Positions 31,737 to 41,361 of a stretch of 41,361 nucleotides of DNA are shown here, piece after piece. The stretch covers positions 148,982-190,342 of the forward strand of contig NZ_KB903619.1 of NCBI RefSeq assembly GCF_000379805.1. The letters are read 5' to 3'. The notes beneath the pieces were generated by a model. The model was not told the origin of the DNA and made no database searches. It was given only the letters and a program-made list of their open reading frames with translations. The position numbers and the translations under genes are program-made. Each line of letters starts with the position of its first letter. Positions within the stretch are counted from its first letter, which is position 1. Origin of the DNA: Lewinella cohaerens DSM 23179. GTDB taxonomy: Bacteria; Bacteroidota; Bacteroidia; Chitinophagales; Saprospiraceae.

Positions 31737-32774
31737 CTATTCTGTAATCTCAAACAAAGTTCCTGTTCTTCCCGGAGGAACAAGGCCAAGGTGGCGATAG
31801 GTTTTTTCAGTAGCCTCTCGCCCTCGTGGTGTTCGCTGGATATAACCTTCCATGATTAGGAAAGGTTCGTGGACCTCCTCGATCGTACCAGACTCCTCTC
31901 CTACTGCGGTAGCAATGGTCGTGATTCCAACCGGGCCGCCTTTAAATTTGTGGACGATTGCACTCAATATCTTGTTATCCATCTCATCGAGGCCACCTTC
32001 ATCAACATTAAGGGCTTCCAGGCCATATTTTGCAATTGGCACATCAATGTTTCCGTCGCCTTTCACTTGGGCAAAATCTCTGATTCGACGCAGTAGTGCG
32101 TTTGCAATCCTTGGGGTACCTCTGCTACGGCGGGCGATCTCCATTGAGCCTGGGCCATTGATGGGAACCTGCAAAATTCCAGCAGAACGAATAATGATTT
32201 TACTCAGGGTAGCAGCATCGTAATAATCCAGTAGGCAGGTGATGCCAAAACGCTCGCGCATAGGGGCTGTTAACAGTCCTAAGCGGGTGGTCGCACCGAT
32301 TAGCGTAAACGGACTCAGACTGATTTGTACGGTACGTGCATTGGGACCACTATCAATCATGATATCAATCCGATAATCTTCCATTGCCGAATAAAGGTAC
32401 TCTTCGACAACGGTATTCAATCGGTGGATTTCATCAATGAAGAGCACATCGCCTTCCCCTAAATTGGTTAGTAAACCAGCTAGGTCTCCTGGTTTTTCCA
32501 AGACAGGGCCACTGGTCATCTTCAACTCGGCGCCCATTTCGTTGGAAACAATATGTGACAAGGTCGTTTTCCCTAATCCCGGAGGGCCGTGTAGCAAAAC
32601 ATGGTCCAGTGCTTCCCCACGTTGTTTAGCGGCCTGGATGAATATTTTTAGATTTTCAACAATTTTAGGCTGACCACTGAAGTCATCCAATGCCTTGGGA
32701 CGTAGTGCTCTTTCGTATTGCTGATCATCTGCCGGTAGCTGATCTTTATCAGGATCCAAGTGAGGATTTCGCAT
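31737..32774 (-). CDS. ruvB: Holliday junction branch migration helicase RuvB
   Basis: A 345-residue AAA+ motor with the RuvB pattern: [12 protein letters not shown] (N-term), Walker A GPPGLGKT (63-70), Walker [23 protein letters not shown], sensor 1 [18 protein letters not shown] with the arginine finger, and the winged helix at the C-terminus ([40 protein letters not shown]). It drives branch migration with RuvA. Length and start (MRNPHLDP) are normal. Divergent from icd; no ruvA or ruvC is adjacent. Confidence 0.97.
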   Translation of the reverse strand: MRNPHLDPDKDQLPADDQQYERALRPKALDDFSGQPKIVENLKIFIQAAKQRGEALDHVLLHGPPGLGKTTLSHIVSNEMGAELKMTSGPVLEKPGDLAGLLTNLGEGDVLFIDEIHRLNTVVEEYLYSAMEDYRIDIMIDSGPNARTVQISLSPFTLIGATTRLGLLTAPMRERFGITCLLDYYDAATLSKIIIRSAGILQVPINGPGSMEIARRSRGTPRIANALLRRIRDFAQVKGDGNIDVPIAKYGLEALNVDEGGLDEMDNKILSAIVHKFKGGPVGITTIATAVGEESGTIEEVHEPFLIMEGYIQRTPRGREATEKTYRHLGLVPPGRTGTLFEITE

Positions 32775-32828
32775 ATTTTGAATTCGTCAGAAAAAAATAT
32801 CCTAAAAAACAAACTAGATGTTTTTTGA

Positions 32829-35135
<2,307 letters not shown>

Positions 35136-35166
35136 GCTGGTACAAATCACGAAGTGATTTAACTTT

Positions 35167-35204
35167 TAGAACGGGCTTTTGACTTGCGTCAAAAGCCCGT
35201 TCTA
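35167..35204. terminator. Bidirectional terminator between icd and the 446-aa secreted protein
   Basis: Perfect 17-bp stem TAGAACGGGCTTTTGAC, loop TTGC, exact complement; T-rich on both sides. It ends two bases before the stop codon of the convergent gene. Confidence 0.85.
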
Positions 35205-35205
35205 T

Positions 35206-36540
35206 TTAATGCTGAACCACAATACTTCTGCTCGTGCCTCCTTTCTCCGTGACTATTTGCAGGGTGTAAATACCATTTGGTAGGCTTTGGCAGTTTTCTG
35301 CAATCGTTTCTTTATACATCTTTTGAGAAGGATAAGTCTTGACTAAGCGGCCTTCTTGGTTGAATAAGGCGATTTGGGTTGCTGCCTGCTCTGGAAAATC
35401 AAATACCAGCGTAAAGTACTCATCAGCAGGGTTTGGAGCAATTGTAATTTGATAATTAGGAGGCAGTGAATTACCCTGAGTATTTCCAATTGGAACGAAA
35501 GGTTTCAACCGGATAAGTGGAGTAACATTCGCCCCAAGGCCGTTTATTTCAAAGTTTGGTCGATCCCCTCCGAGGCTATCGGAATAGATAACGTGGGCGT
35601 ATTGGGGCAAGTCTATTTGATTAGAAATAATGCCATTCGCAGTGTAGTCATAGTCATCGCTTACGGAAATTACCATCGTGTCCTCTTCATCCTCACTAAT
35701 GTATTCAAGTACCAATAGATAATATCTGCCTCCGAGTAATTCTAGTCGATCATAGGGGCCTTCCGCTTCTATGTGAATAGGTAATCGTACCAATGTTTGG
35801 TTCTCAGAACCATCAAAGAGGTACTCGTTGAAATAGACTGGGGAATATCCATATTCCATCGTATCAATAATCCCATCCTGATTTTGGTCACCAAAAGTCT
35901 CGTAAAGCAGGATGGTGACGATTCCGTGTCCCTGCGCAACCTCGTCTGCATTATCAATCATAAATTCCAAATCCCTTACTTCAAAAGTATAACCTTCGGG
36001 AACGTAAAAACAAGTACCCACGTAGTAATTCGATCCTTCCAGCCTAATACCTCCTGTCCGCCCGGATTCTTTTGCCAGGCTTTCGTAGCTAGAAGAAAAA
36101 TTGAAATGAATGGTATCATTTTGAGTGTTAATATCATTGCTGGTGGTCGTAACAATGTAGGTACCCCGGTAATCTCTTTCTACGAAAAAATTAGTTAATG
36201 GTAAGTTGAAAGGCTCCTCATTGAGTACATCATTTTCGATGCTTGCCCCGGATAACAGCTCACCATAGTTTTTTTCAACATTATAGATTACTTCTCCGGT
36301 TGTAAGGTTGGTAATCTGGCAGTTTACAATTACATCGTTGGCGGCCTCATCTCCTGTATTTAGGACATTAACCGCAAAGTACTGGGGACTAAAAAGCGCT
36401 GTCAGCGCTTGTGCGTTTTCCGGAATGACATAAAAGGTAGTGTCCAGTTCTAAATCTGGTCCATTTTGAGCATTGAGAGGAATCGAAAAAAGAAAAATAG
36501 CGCAAAGGCTAGGAAGTAAATGTGTAGAGAGAAGTCGCAT
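35206..36540 (-). CDS. T9SS-secreted protein with EF-hand-like loop (short paralog)
   Basis: I use the ATG at 36540 (MRLLSTHLLPSLCAIFLFSIPLNAQ), two codons after an in-frame ATG at 36546; 444 residues. After the signal peptide comes a CARDB-like Ig domain (LTALFSPQYFAVNVLNTGDEAANDVIVNCQITNLTTGE, to about 150), a jelly-roll-like part with YVPEGYTFEVRDLEFMI, the EF-hand-type loop DQNQDGIIDTME (218-229), and a T9SS domain (ITIAPNPADEYFTLVF ... LPNGIYTLQIV ... SIVVQH). It shares the same order and many phrases (FNEY.FDG, YYVP..., EY.YAAN/DYTANGI) with the C-terminal half of the 793-aa protein just upstream. Function unknown. Confidence 0.83.
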   Translation of the reverse strand: MRLLSTHLLPSLCAIFLFSIPLNAQNGPDLELDTTFYVIPENAQALTALFSPQYFAVNVLNTGDEAANDVIVNCQITNLTTGEVIYNVEKNYGELLSGASIENDVLNEEPFNLPLTNFFVERDYRGTYIVTTTSNDINTQNDTIHFNFSSSYESLAKESGRTGGIRLEGSNYYVGTCFYVPEGYTFEVRDLEFMIDNADEVAQGHGIVTILLYETFGDQNQDGIIDTMEYGYSPVYFNEYLFDGSENQTLVRLPIHIEAEGPYDRLELLGGRYYLLVLEYISEDEEDTMVISVSDDYDYTANGIISNQIDLPQYAHVIYSDSLGGDRPNFEINGLGANVTPLIRLKPFVPIGNTQGNSLPPNYQITIAPNPADEYFTLVFDFPEQAATQIALFNQEGRLVKTYPSQKMYKETIAENCQSLPNGIYTLQIVTEKGGTSRSIVVQH

Positions 36541-36562
36541 AATCATTTATTTAATATTCTAT

Positions 36563-36593
36563 CAAAAATAAAGCGGGCTGACTCAGTATTCAA
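36563..36593 (-). promoter_or_regulatory. Promoter TTG-N20-TATTTTTG of the 446-aa paralog, overlapping a terminator
   Basis: On the minus strand TTG (plus CAA at 36591-36593), 20 bases, then TATTTTTG (36563-36570), an ideal Bacteroidota promoter 23 bases before the ATG. The spacer is the second arm of the hairpin 36565-36615. Confidence 0.6.
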
Positions 36594-36615
36594 CTGAATC
36601 AGCCCGCTATTTTTG
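36565..36615. terminator. Hairpin terminator after the 793-aa paralog
   Basis: AGCGGGCTGA and TCAGCCCGCT pair, with an inner TCAGT/ACTGA stem; T-rich flanks on both strands (TTTATTTTTG leftward). It ends the leftward 793-aa gene and overlaps the next promoter. Confidence 0.75.
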
Positions 36616-36661
36616 TCAAAAGACTTGCTAAAACACAGGTTATAGCATAAAAAGTCTACTA

Positions 36662-39043
36662 CTAGTGCTGTACAACGATCTTCTCGATACGTGTACCAGC
36701 ATCGGTATCTAACTGTAGGAAGTACAAACCGCTAGCAAGCGAACGTACATCATAGTTGAAAGTACCGTTCTGTAGCTTATCAAACTCTTGGGTAAGAATG
36801 ATACGTCCAGTTTGGTCGTACAAACGAACAAGTACATCCACCTGCTTAGGAAAATCAACTTTCATGTTGAAGTTGTCTTTTGCAGGAACAGGGTATACAT
36901 TCACACCAAACTCCGTAGGAAGTACCGTTTCGATAGCTGTAATTGCGGGCTGATCCAGGAATGGGTTATCACCAATAGATAGGCGCACTACAGGCACAGA
37001 TGTACCACCAAAGCCACCAGAGAAGAAGTTTGGTTCTTCAGCCACCAAATCTACAACATCAGAGTACTGCTCAATGCCAATAGAATCAGTAATGAAGTTA
37101 TTGGCAGCGTAGTTATAATCTTCACTTGCAGAAATAGCTACCTGGTCATCTGCATTTGCAGCAACATACTGTACAACTGCAAAGTAATATTTGCCACTGG
37201 TCATTTCAATGCCCTCTCCTTCCAAATCTACAGGAATGGTAATCAGTACTTCATCTTCTGTACCATCAAACATGTATTCATTGAAGGCAATAGGTACATT
37301 ACCATACTCATCAGGTCCGATACGGCCATCGCCATCTACATCTCCGTCAGATTCATATAGGAAAGTCGTAACACCACTAGACTGAGCATCAGAAACATTA
37401 CTAATCATGAAAGATATGAAGCGAGCATACCAGTTTTCGCCATTAGGTACGTAGTAGCTGTTACCAATGAACCAATCGCGGTCGTTGGTAAGGAAGATAG
37501 CACGGGTAGGGCCTGTTTCTTTAGCAAATAAAGAATCAGTAACAGAGAAACTGAAGAACAGAGAATCATTTCCAGGATTGACATCGGCAGAATCCTGGCT
37601 CAGGATATAAGTACCTTCATAAAAACCAAGAGATGACGCATCAGGAGCAAGATCCAACGGCATAGTAATGTCGATGAAATCATTCTCTGCGATAGAATCT
37701 ACAGCAATGTCGCCATAGCTCTTCGTTTGGTCATAAACCACAGTACCACCATCAGTAACGTTTACAATCTGAAGGTTCAGTTCTACGTTTTCAGCCACCA
37801 AACCACCATTGTTCTGGATGTCAGACATGAAGTACTGAGGCTGAAGCTGAGAGTACGGTGTATTTACGTTATCAGGAATAGCAAAGAAGTTGGCATTCGC
37901 CTGAATGTCATAACCGATACGCTCCTGGATAGAGATATCATCAATACCCCAGAAGTAGTAATCTGTTGCAAAGGTGATCTTAATACGAATCTCATCAGCA
38001 CCAGCAATATAAGCATCAAGAATAGGAACCGTTTGGCGGTTGCTACGGATTACATTGTTTGCTAAGTTCGGGTTCAAATCCGTTGCTGGGCTCCAAGTTG
38101 CGCCATCATCCGTACTAACAGCGAAAGAGGTCTTCAAACCATCAGGAGCATCTGTTGGCGTATTCAAATAACGCAAAGTTTGCGAAATTGAAATCGACAA
38201 AGCACGATCTGCAGAGGAGATATCAATGGCAGGAGAAATCAACTCTGCTACGTACTGAGGGTACGGAGGAGGGTTAGATGCAGGTACGTTAGCAGCGTCG
38301 CCACGGAACATCTGGAACATGTTGTTCATGGTCATCGTACCATTGGTACGGGTAGGTGAATCAACAAAGATAGCGCCAGGTGCTTCGAAACCGAAGATAC
38401 CGTTGCCCAGGTTACCGTTAGGGCTCCAGGTCCAAATCATACCGCACTCGGAGCGCTTAGTGTAGGTGAATACAAACTCATCCCCACTATCGGTGATCTG
38501 AGTGTAAGTTAGCGTATTCCCACCATCGGAGTACACGACGGTAGGCTCACCTCTTCCTGTATAAGCATCAACGAATGCAGGGAAATTGAGTTGTGCAATA
38601 GTTGCCCATTCTACCACCCCACCAGCTGTAGTTTCTGCAAAGGCTAAACCATTAGCAAGTTCCGGGGAAGCATTTAAAGAGGAAACTAAAGTATCGCCAG
38701 AAAGGCTATAAGTACCATATACGGTAAGGTATTCAGAACCATCATCGGTATCAAAGGTAAATTGATACTCTGTATCATTTAAAAAAGACCACTCAAAGGT
38801 AAGGCCATCATAATTAAGGGAGGTGCCATTTTCTGTCCCTTCAGTTAGGGTCCAAATACCATAATCAGTACCAGAGTTGTTACCATAGGTATTCACGTTC
38901 CCACCACAAAGAATAGGGTTAACGCTCCAACCGGCTAGGCCTTTGGAGAAATCTTCTTCCCAGATAACGTCTTGCGCGGTCAAAGCACCGGCAGCCAATA
39001 CTAGAAAGGCGAGTGTAAGTAAACGTTGCATCATGAATTGCAT
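36662..39043 (-). CDS. T9SS-secreted protein with anchor-J-like domain and EF-hand-like loop (long paralog)
   Basis: A 793-residue protein; start at 39043 (MQFMMQRLL), with 39034 or 39031 possible. Signal peptide to about 24 (ALTAQ). The N-terminal half (about 25-370) resembles a choice-of-anchor J/MAM-like jelly roll: VIWEEDFSKGLAGWSVN at the front and TFATDYYFWGIDDISIQER at the back, with a lipocalin-like insert between. The second half (about 375-700) is paralogous to the neighbouring short protein and carries DVDGDGRIGPDE (568-579), a perfect EF-hand loop. T9SS domain at the end (NVYPVPAKDNFNMKV ... ASGLYFLQL ... KIVVQH). Surface or secreted, calcium-stabilised; role unknown. The gene has its own terminator and -7 TATATTTG. 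Confidence 0.85.
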   Translation of the reverse strand: MQFMMQRLLTLAFLVLAAGALTAQDVIWEEDFSKGLAGWSVNPILCGGNVNTYGNNSGTDYGIWTLTEGTENGTSLNYDGLTFEWSFLNDTEYQFTFDTDDGSEYLTVYGTYSLSGDTLVSSLNASPELANGLAFAETTAGGVVEWATIAQLNFPAFVDAYTGRGEPTVVYSDGGNTLTYTQITDSGDEFVFTYTKRSECGMIWTWSPNGNLGNGIFGFEAPGAIFVDSPTRTNGTMTMNNMFQMFRGDAANVPASNPPPYPQYVAELISPAIDISSADRALSISISQTLRYLNTPTDAPDGLKTSFAVSTDDGATWSPATDLNPNLANNVIRSNRQTVPILDAYIAGADEIRIKITFATDYYFWGIDDISIQERIGYDIQANANFFAIPDNVNTPYSQLQPQYFMSDIQNNGGLVAENVELNLQIVNVTDGGTVVYDQTKSYGDIAVDSIAENDFIDITMPLDLAPDASSLGFYEGTYILSQDSADVNPGNDSLFFSFSVTDSLFAKETGPTRAIFLTNDRDWFIGNSYYVPNGENWYARFISFMISNVSDAQSSGVTTFLYESDGDVDGDGRIGPDEYGNVPIAFNEYMFDGTEDEVLITIPVDLEGEGIEMTSGKYYFAVVQYVAANADDQVAISASEDYNYAANNFITDSIGIEQYSDVVDLVAEEPNFFSGGFGGTSVPVVRLSIGDNPFLDQPAITAIETVLPTEFGVNVYPVPAKDNFNMKVDFPKQVDVLVRLYDQTGRIILTQEFDKLQNGTFNYDVRSLASGLYFLQLDTDAGTRIEKIVVQH
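37307..37342 (-). other. EF-hand loop coding segment of the long paralog
   Basis: Encodes D-V-D-G-D-G-R-I-G-P-D-E: acidic positions 1, 3, 5 and 12, Gly 6 and Ile 8 match the canonical calcium-binding loop. The short paralog has D-Q-N-Q-D-G-I-I-D-T-M-E at 35854-35889. Confidence 0.7.
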
Positions 39044-39073
39044 GTTTTAAATTTAAGTGTAGGATATAAAAGA

Positions 39074-39081
39074 CAAATATA
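39074..39081 (-). promoter_or_regulatory. Candidate -7 element TATATTTG for the 793-aa gene
   Basis: Exact TAnnTTTG match on the minus strand, 31 bases upstream of the ATG. No TTG at N20. Confidence 0.5.
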
Positions 39082-39262
39082 GGTCACTACTTTTAGAAAA
39101 AAGTCGAAATAATTAGCTCGCATCTGACAATAGATGGCAATAATTATTTTCTCCTCATTCGTATAGAAGTTCTTTTCCTAGACAATAGTATAATCAGGAA
39201 TGTTCGCTAAGGTGTTTATTTTCCACTCCGTGGTGTATATCGCCAAGAAGAATGGAGGCTTT

Positions 39263-39613
39263 TTAAGCAGAAAAGGAAGTTCCACAGCCACAAGATTCTT
39301 TGGCATTAGGGTTATTGAAGGTGAAGCCACGGTTATTTAGGCCGTCTAGCCAGTCAACTTCCATGCCCAGCAAATAGATCGCGTGGGCTTTCTGCACCAT
39401 CACTTTCATACCTTCGATTTCATAAACATCGTCTTGTTCTTTGATCAGGTCAAAGCCAAGAATGTAGGAAAAACCAGAGCACCCTCCTCCTTTTACGCCT
39501 ACCCGTAAGCCGTGGTCTGAAGGAACGGATTGTTCTTTCTGTATCCGCTTAAGCTGTTCTATTGCGCCGGGCGTAAGGGTAATGGGTTGCATGCTTGTTT
39601 TCACAGTACTCAT
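39263..39613 (-). CDS. IscA/ErpA (HesB) family iron-sulfur assembly protein
   Basis: Start chosen at 39613 (MSTVKTSMQPITLTPGAIEQL), giving 116 residues, the usual A-type carrier size; the longer frame adds 17 residues without similarity. The three conserved cysteines are in GVKGGGCSGFSYIL and SCGCGTSF; between them lie KVMVQKAHAIYLLGMEVDWLDGLNNRGFTFNNPNA. A-type carriers receive a cluster from the scaffold and deliver it to apoproteins. No sufBCD or isc genes lie nearby, so which pathway it serves is open; ErpA or SufA are equal alternatives. Confidence 0.92.
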   Translation of the reverse strand: MSTVKTSMQPITLTPGAIEQLKRIQKEQSVPSDHGLRVGVKGGGCSGFSYILGFDLIKEQDDVYEIEGMKVMVQKAHAIYLLGMEVDWLDGLNNRGFTFNNPNAKESCGCGTSFSA

Positions 39614-39739
39614 ACGAATGTATGTCTTATTAAGATGAATTCTAAAGTAAAGATACAAATCCAAAACATACTCAGTGGATACTTAGTTGGCATTTATGAA
39701 AAAATATCTCTGAAAAGCAGAGATTCATGACACAGCAGT

Positions 39740-39747
39740 TACTTTTG
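39740..39747 (+). promoter_or_regulatory. Candidate -7 element TACTTTTG for the DUF7935-like gene
   Basis: Exact TAnnTTTG match with the same TTACTTTTGTG context as the icd promoter; the ATG lies 95 bases downstream. Confidence 0.4.
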
Positions 39748-39841
39748 TGGCATTGGTGCATTATACCAATAAGTAGAGCGCAAAAAGGAGGACCCCCTTG
39801 TTTATGTGCATTAGTTCAATCAAATAATCACGGATAAAACC

Positions 39842-40363
39842 ATGATGGTATTCCTAGAAATTATTAAAATCGCCATTCCTGCGATTGTTGTAGCACTAAC
39901 CAGCTATTTTATTATCAGAGAAATGTTGCGCAAACAACTCCAGATGCAAGAACAACGCATTCGGCAGGAGCGCCAAAGTGCAGTTACGCCACTGCGCATG
40001 CAGGCTTACGAAAGACTTTCACTGCTTATTGAACGTCTTTCTTTACCTGGTTTGCTTATGCGCACAGACAGTAGTGGTATGCAAGCCAACACGCTGAAGA
40101 TTGCACTTATGATGACCGTTCAGCAAGAGTTTGAGCACAATATTTCACAACAGATTTATGTGTCCGAAAAACTATGGGAAATCATCAAAGCAACAAGAGA
40201 TGATTTGATTCAGTTTTTGGACTTGGTAAGTGAGAAGCTGCCTAAAGATGCTCCCGCCAAGGCTTACCGGGATGCACTGTTTGCTTACCAGCAACAACGC
40301 GACTACGACCCTGTGGCTACGGCGCAGATGGCTATTCGTAAAGAGGCAACGAGTTTGTTTTAG
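39842..40363 (+). CDS. DUF7935-like membrane-anchored protein (173 aa)
   Basis: One N-terminal transmembrane helix (about 4-24, FLEIIKIAIPAIVVALTSYFII), then a long helical, Gln/Arg-rich segment (REMLRKQLQMQEQRIRQERQSAVTPLRMQAYERLSLLIERL) and a helical C-terminal domain with MTVQQEFEHNISQQIYVSEKLWEIIKATRDDLI. The phrase LRMQAYERL.LL.ERL and QQEFEHN.SQQIYVS is shared by a family of small Bacteroidota proteins (DUF7935 by my recollection) of unknown function. ATG at 39842 or 39845. The neighbours (IscA, aminopeptidase) do not suggest a role. Confidence 0.75.
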   Translation: MMVFLEIIKIAIPAIVVALTSYFIIREMLRKQLQMQEQRIRQERQSAVTPLRMQAYERLSLLIERLSLPGLLMRTDSSGMQANTLKIALMMTVQQEFEHNISQQIYVSEKLWEIIKATRDDLIQFLDLVSEKLPKDAPAKAYRDALFAYQQQRDYDPVATAQMAIRKEATSLF

Positions 40364-40415
40364 GCAATTTCATTTACTAGAGATTCTTTTCCTGTTTTTC
40401 TAAAATTCCTGTTCT

Positions 40416-41361
40416 ATGTTTACTCCTTCTATCTATCGGGACCGTCGGGATGCACTGGCTCAACAAATGACTGATAACGGACTCCTTCTTATCTTCGGTA
40501 ACGAAGAGAGCCCGATGAATTATACGGACAATACTTATCCGTTCCGTCAGGATTCCAACTTCCTTTATTTTGCCGGATTAGAAGATACAGGGCATTTTTT
40601 GATCATGGACTTGTCGACGGGTAAGACCACACTTTATGGCAATGATCTCAGCCTCGATCACATCGTCTGGATGGGCAACCAGCCTAGTATGGACGAAAAG
40701 ACGGCTCTTATTGGAGCTGATCAACATGCTCCTTACAAAGCAGGGCTGGATGTTATCAGCAAGGCTAAAGAGCAAAAACAGCCGGTTCACTATCTCCCAC
40801 CCTACCGGGCAGAAAGAATAGAGTTACTAGCTGATTGTTTGGGGCAATCCTTGCAAGCGACCAGAGAAGGATTTTCAGCACCATTGTGCCATGCAGTTAT
40901 CAAATTGCGTTCTCACAAAACAGCAGAGGAAGCTGCTGAAATGGATAAAGCTGTTGACATAACCCGCGCTATGCACCTTGCAGCAATGCGTACGGTAGCG
41001 GAAGGACAACGAGAATCCACCGTAGCAGGAATTGTAGAGGGTATTGCTATTGGCGGCGGCGGTCGCTTGGCTTATCCTTGTATTGGAACCATCAACGGGC
41101 ATATTTTACACAATCACCATCATGGCAATGTTGTCAAAGACGGGCATCTTTATTTGTTGGATGCTGGTGCTTCCTCTATCAGTCAATATGCCGGTGATAT
41201 TACCCGTACTTTTCCTGTAGCCAAAACCTTTACGTCTCAACAAAAAGACATTTACGCTATTGTTCTGAAAGCTTTAGACGACTGTTCTGCTGCACTGCGG
41301 CCGGGGCTTGCTTATAAAGATGCGCATTTGCAAGCAGCCAGAGTTATCGTTGAAGGTCTGA
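40416..41361 (+). CDS. Xaa-Pro aminopeptidase (M24, 3' truncated)
   Basis: Starts at the ATG at 40416 (MFTPSIYRDRRDALAQQM) and runs off the window; 315 residues visible of an expected 430-460. The N-terminal creatinase-like domain has GNEESPMNYTDNTYPFRQDSNFLYFAGL. The M24 pita-bread domain begins at about 170 (LRSHKTAEEAAEMDKAVDITRAMHLAAMRTV). The substrate-side histidine is in HILHNHHHGNVV, and the first metal ligands are in LLDAGASSISQYAGDITRTFPV (two aspartates). The remaining His and Glu ligands lie beyond the end. It removes N-terminal residues next to proline. Start follows the upstream gene by 52 bases. Confidence 0.9.
   Translation, partial: MFTPSIYRDRRDALAQQMTDNGLLLIFGNEESPMNYTDNTYPFRQDSNFLYFAGLEDTGHFLIMDLSTGKTTLYGNDLSLDHIVWMGNQPSMDEKTALIGADQHAPYKAGLDVISKAKEQKQPVHYLPPYRAERIELLADCLGQSLQATREGFSAPLCHAVIKLRSHKTAEEAAEMDKAVDITRAMHLAAMRTVAEGQRESTVAGIVEGIAIGGGGRLAYPCIGTINGHILHNHHHGNVVKDGHLYLLDAGASSISQYAGDITRTFPVAKTFTSQQKDIYAIVLKALDDCSAALRPGLAYKDAHLQAARVIVEGL

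Noticed and set aside
37727-38065. 112-codon plus-strand frame opposite the 793-aa secreted protein
   Set aside because: Antisense shadow; the opposite strand has clear domain content.
39044-39262. Gap between iscA and the 793-aa gene searched for an RNA gene
   Set aside because: Only AT-rich sequence and a small CCAC-TCC-GTGG hairpin; nothing beyond the -7 element at 39074 could be supported.

Overview
The window looks like chromosomal DNA of a Bacteroidota bacterium, probably of the Saprospiria (Lewinella/Haliscomenobacter-like) group; the class level is inference. Evidence for the phylum: five genes whose products end in a Por/type IX secretion (T9SS) C-terminal sorting domain, several start-proximal TAnnTTTG (-7) promoter elements, and families typical of the phylum (DUF4252, DUF6435, DUF7935-like, GEVED, monomeric isocitrate dehydrogenase, a HmuY-type heme locus). 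No rRNA, tRNA, CRISPR array, prophage or transposase gene was found. Most of the window is ordinary housekeeping and envelope DNA, with small palindromic repeats between genes.

Layout. 1-1470: 5'-truncated multi-PDZ secreted protein, followed by a roughly 210 bp inverted-repeat element. 1.7-5.1 kb: RibD/DHFR-like reductase, HAD phosphatase plus ADP-ribosylglycohydrolase pair, DUF481-type outer membrane protein, and a 56-residue DUF6435 gene. 5.2-7.4 kb: secreted M43 metalloprotease with FN3, GEVED and sorting domains. 7.8-12.5 kb: CoA-binding protein, XRE/S24 regulator, then leftward tpiA, a small membrane protein, ftsE and ilvE. 12.6-18.5 kb: a tight rightward run of seven genes (unknown, rdgB, DUF4340, membrane protein, FkbM methyltransferase, outer membrane protein, recQ). 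18.5-20.3 kb: LptF/LptG-type permease. 20.4-22.8 kb: ECF sigma factor, putative anti-sigma factor and two DUF4252 proteins. 23.0-30.3 kb: a complete heme acquisition operon. 30.3-35.1 kb: zinc-dependent phospholipase C/S1-P1-like protein, ruvB and icd. 35.2-39.0 kb: two paralogous T9SS-secreted proteins. 39.2 kb to the end: IscA/ErpA-type protein, a membrane-anchored DUF7935-like protein and a 3'-truncated Xaa-Pro aminopeptidase.

The most coherent system is the heme locus: a HmuY-like protein that appears to be T9SS-secreted instead of a lipoprotein, HmuT lipoprotein, HmuU permease, HmuV ATPase, HmuS hemin-degrading factor and a TonB-dependent receptor. Upstream lie two 7-3-7 palindromes (TACCTAA-N3-TTAGGTA) and a third 9-5-9 palindrome abutting the likely promoter, which suggests control by a dimeric, metal-responsive repressor of DtxR/MntR type. 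I did not find a clearly new system of unknown type. The points most worth a second look are this operator array and T9SS hemophore, the dispersed palindromic repeats (one of which ends a coding sequence), a terminator hairpin that also forms the spacer of the next promoter, the EF-hand-bearing secreted paralogs, and an S24 regulator without the catalytic lysine.
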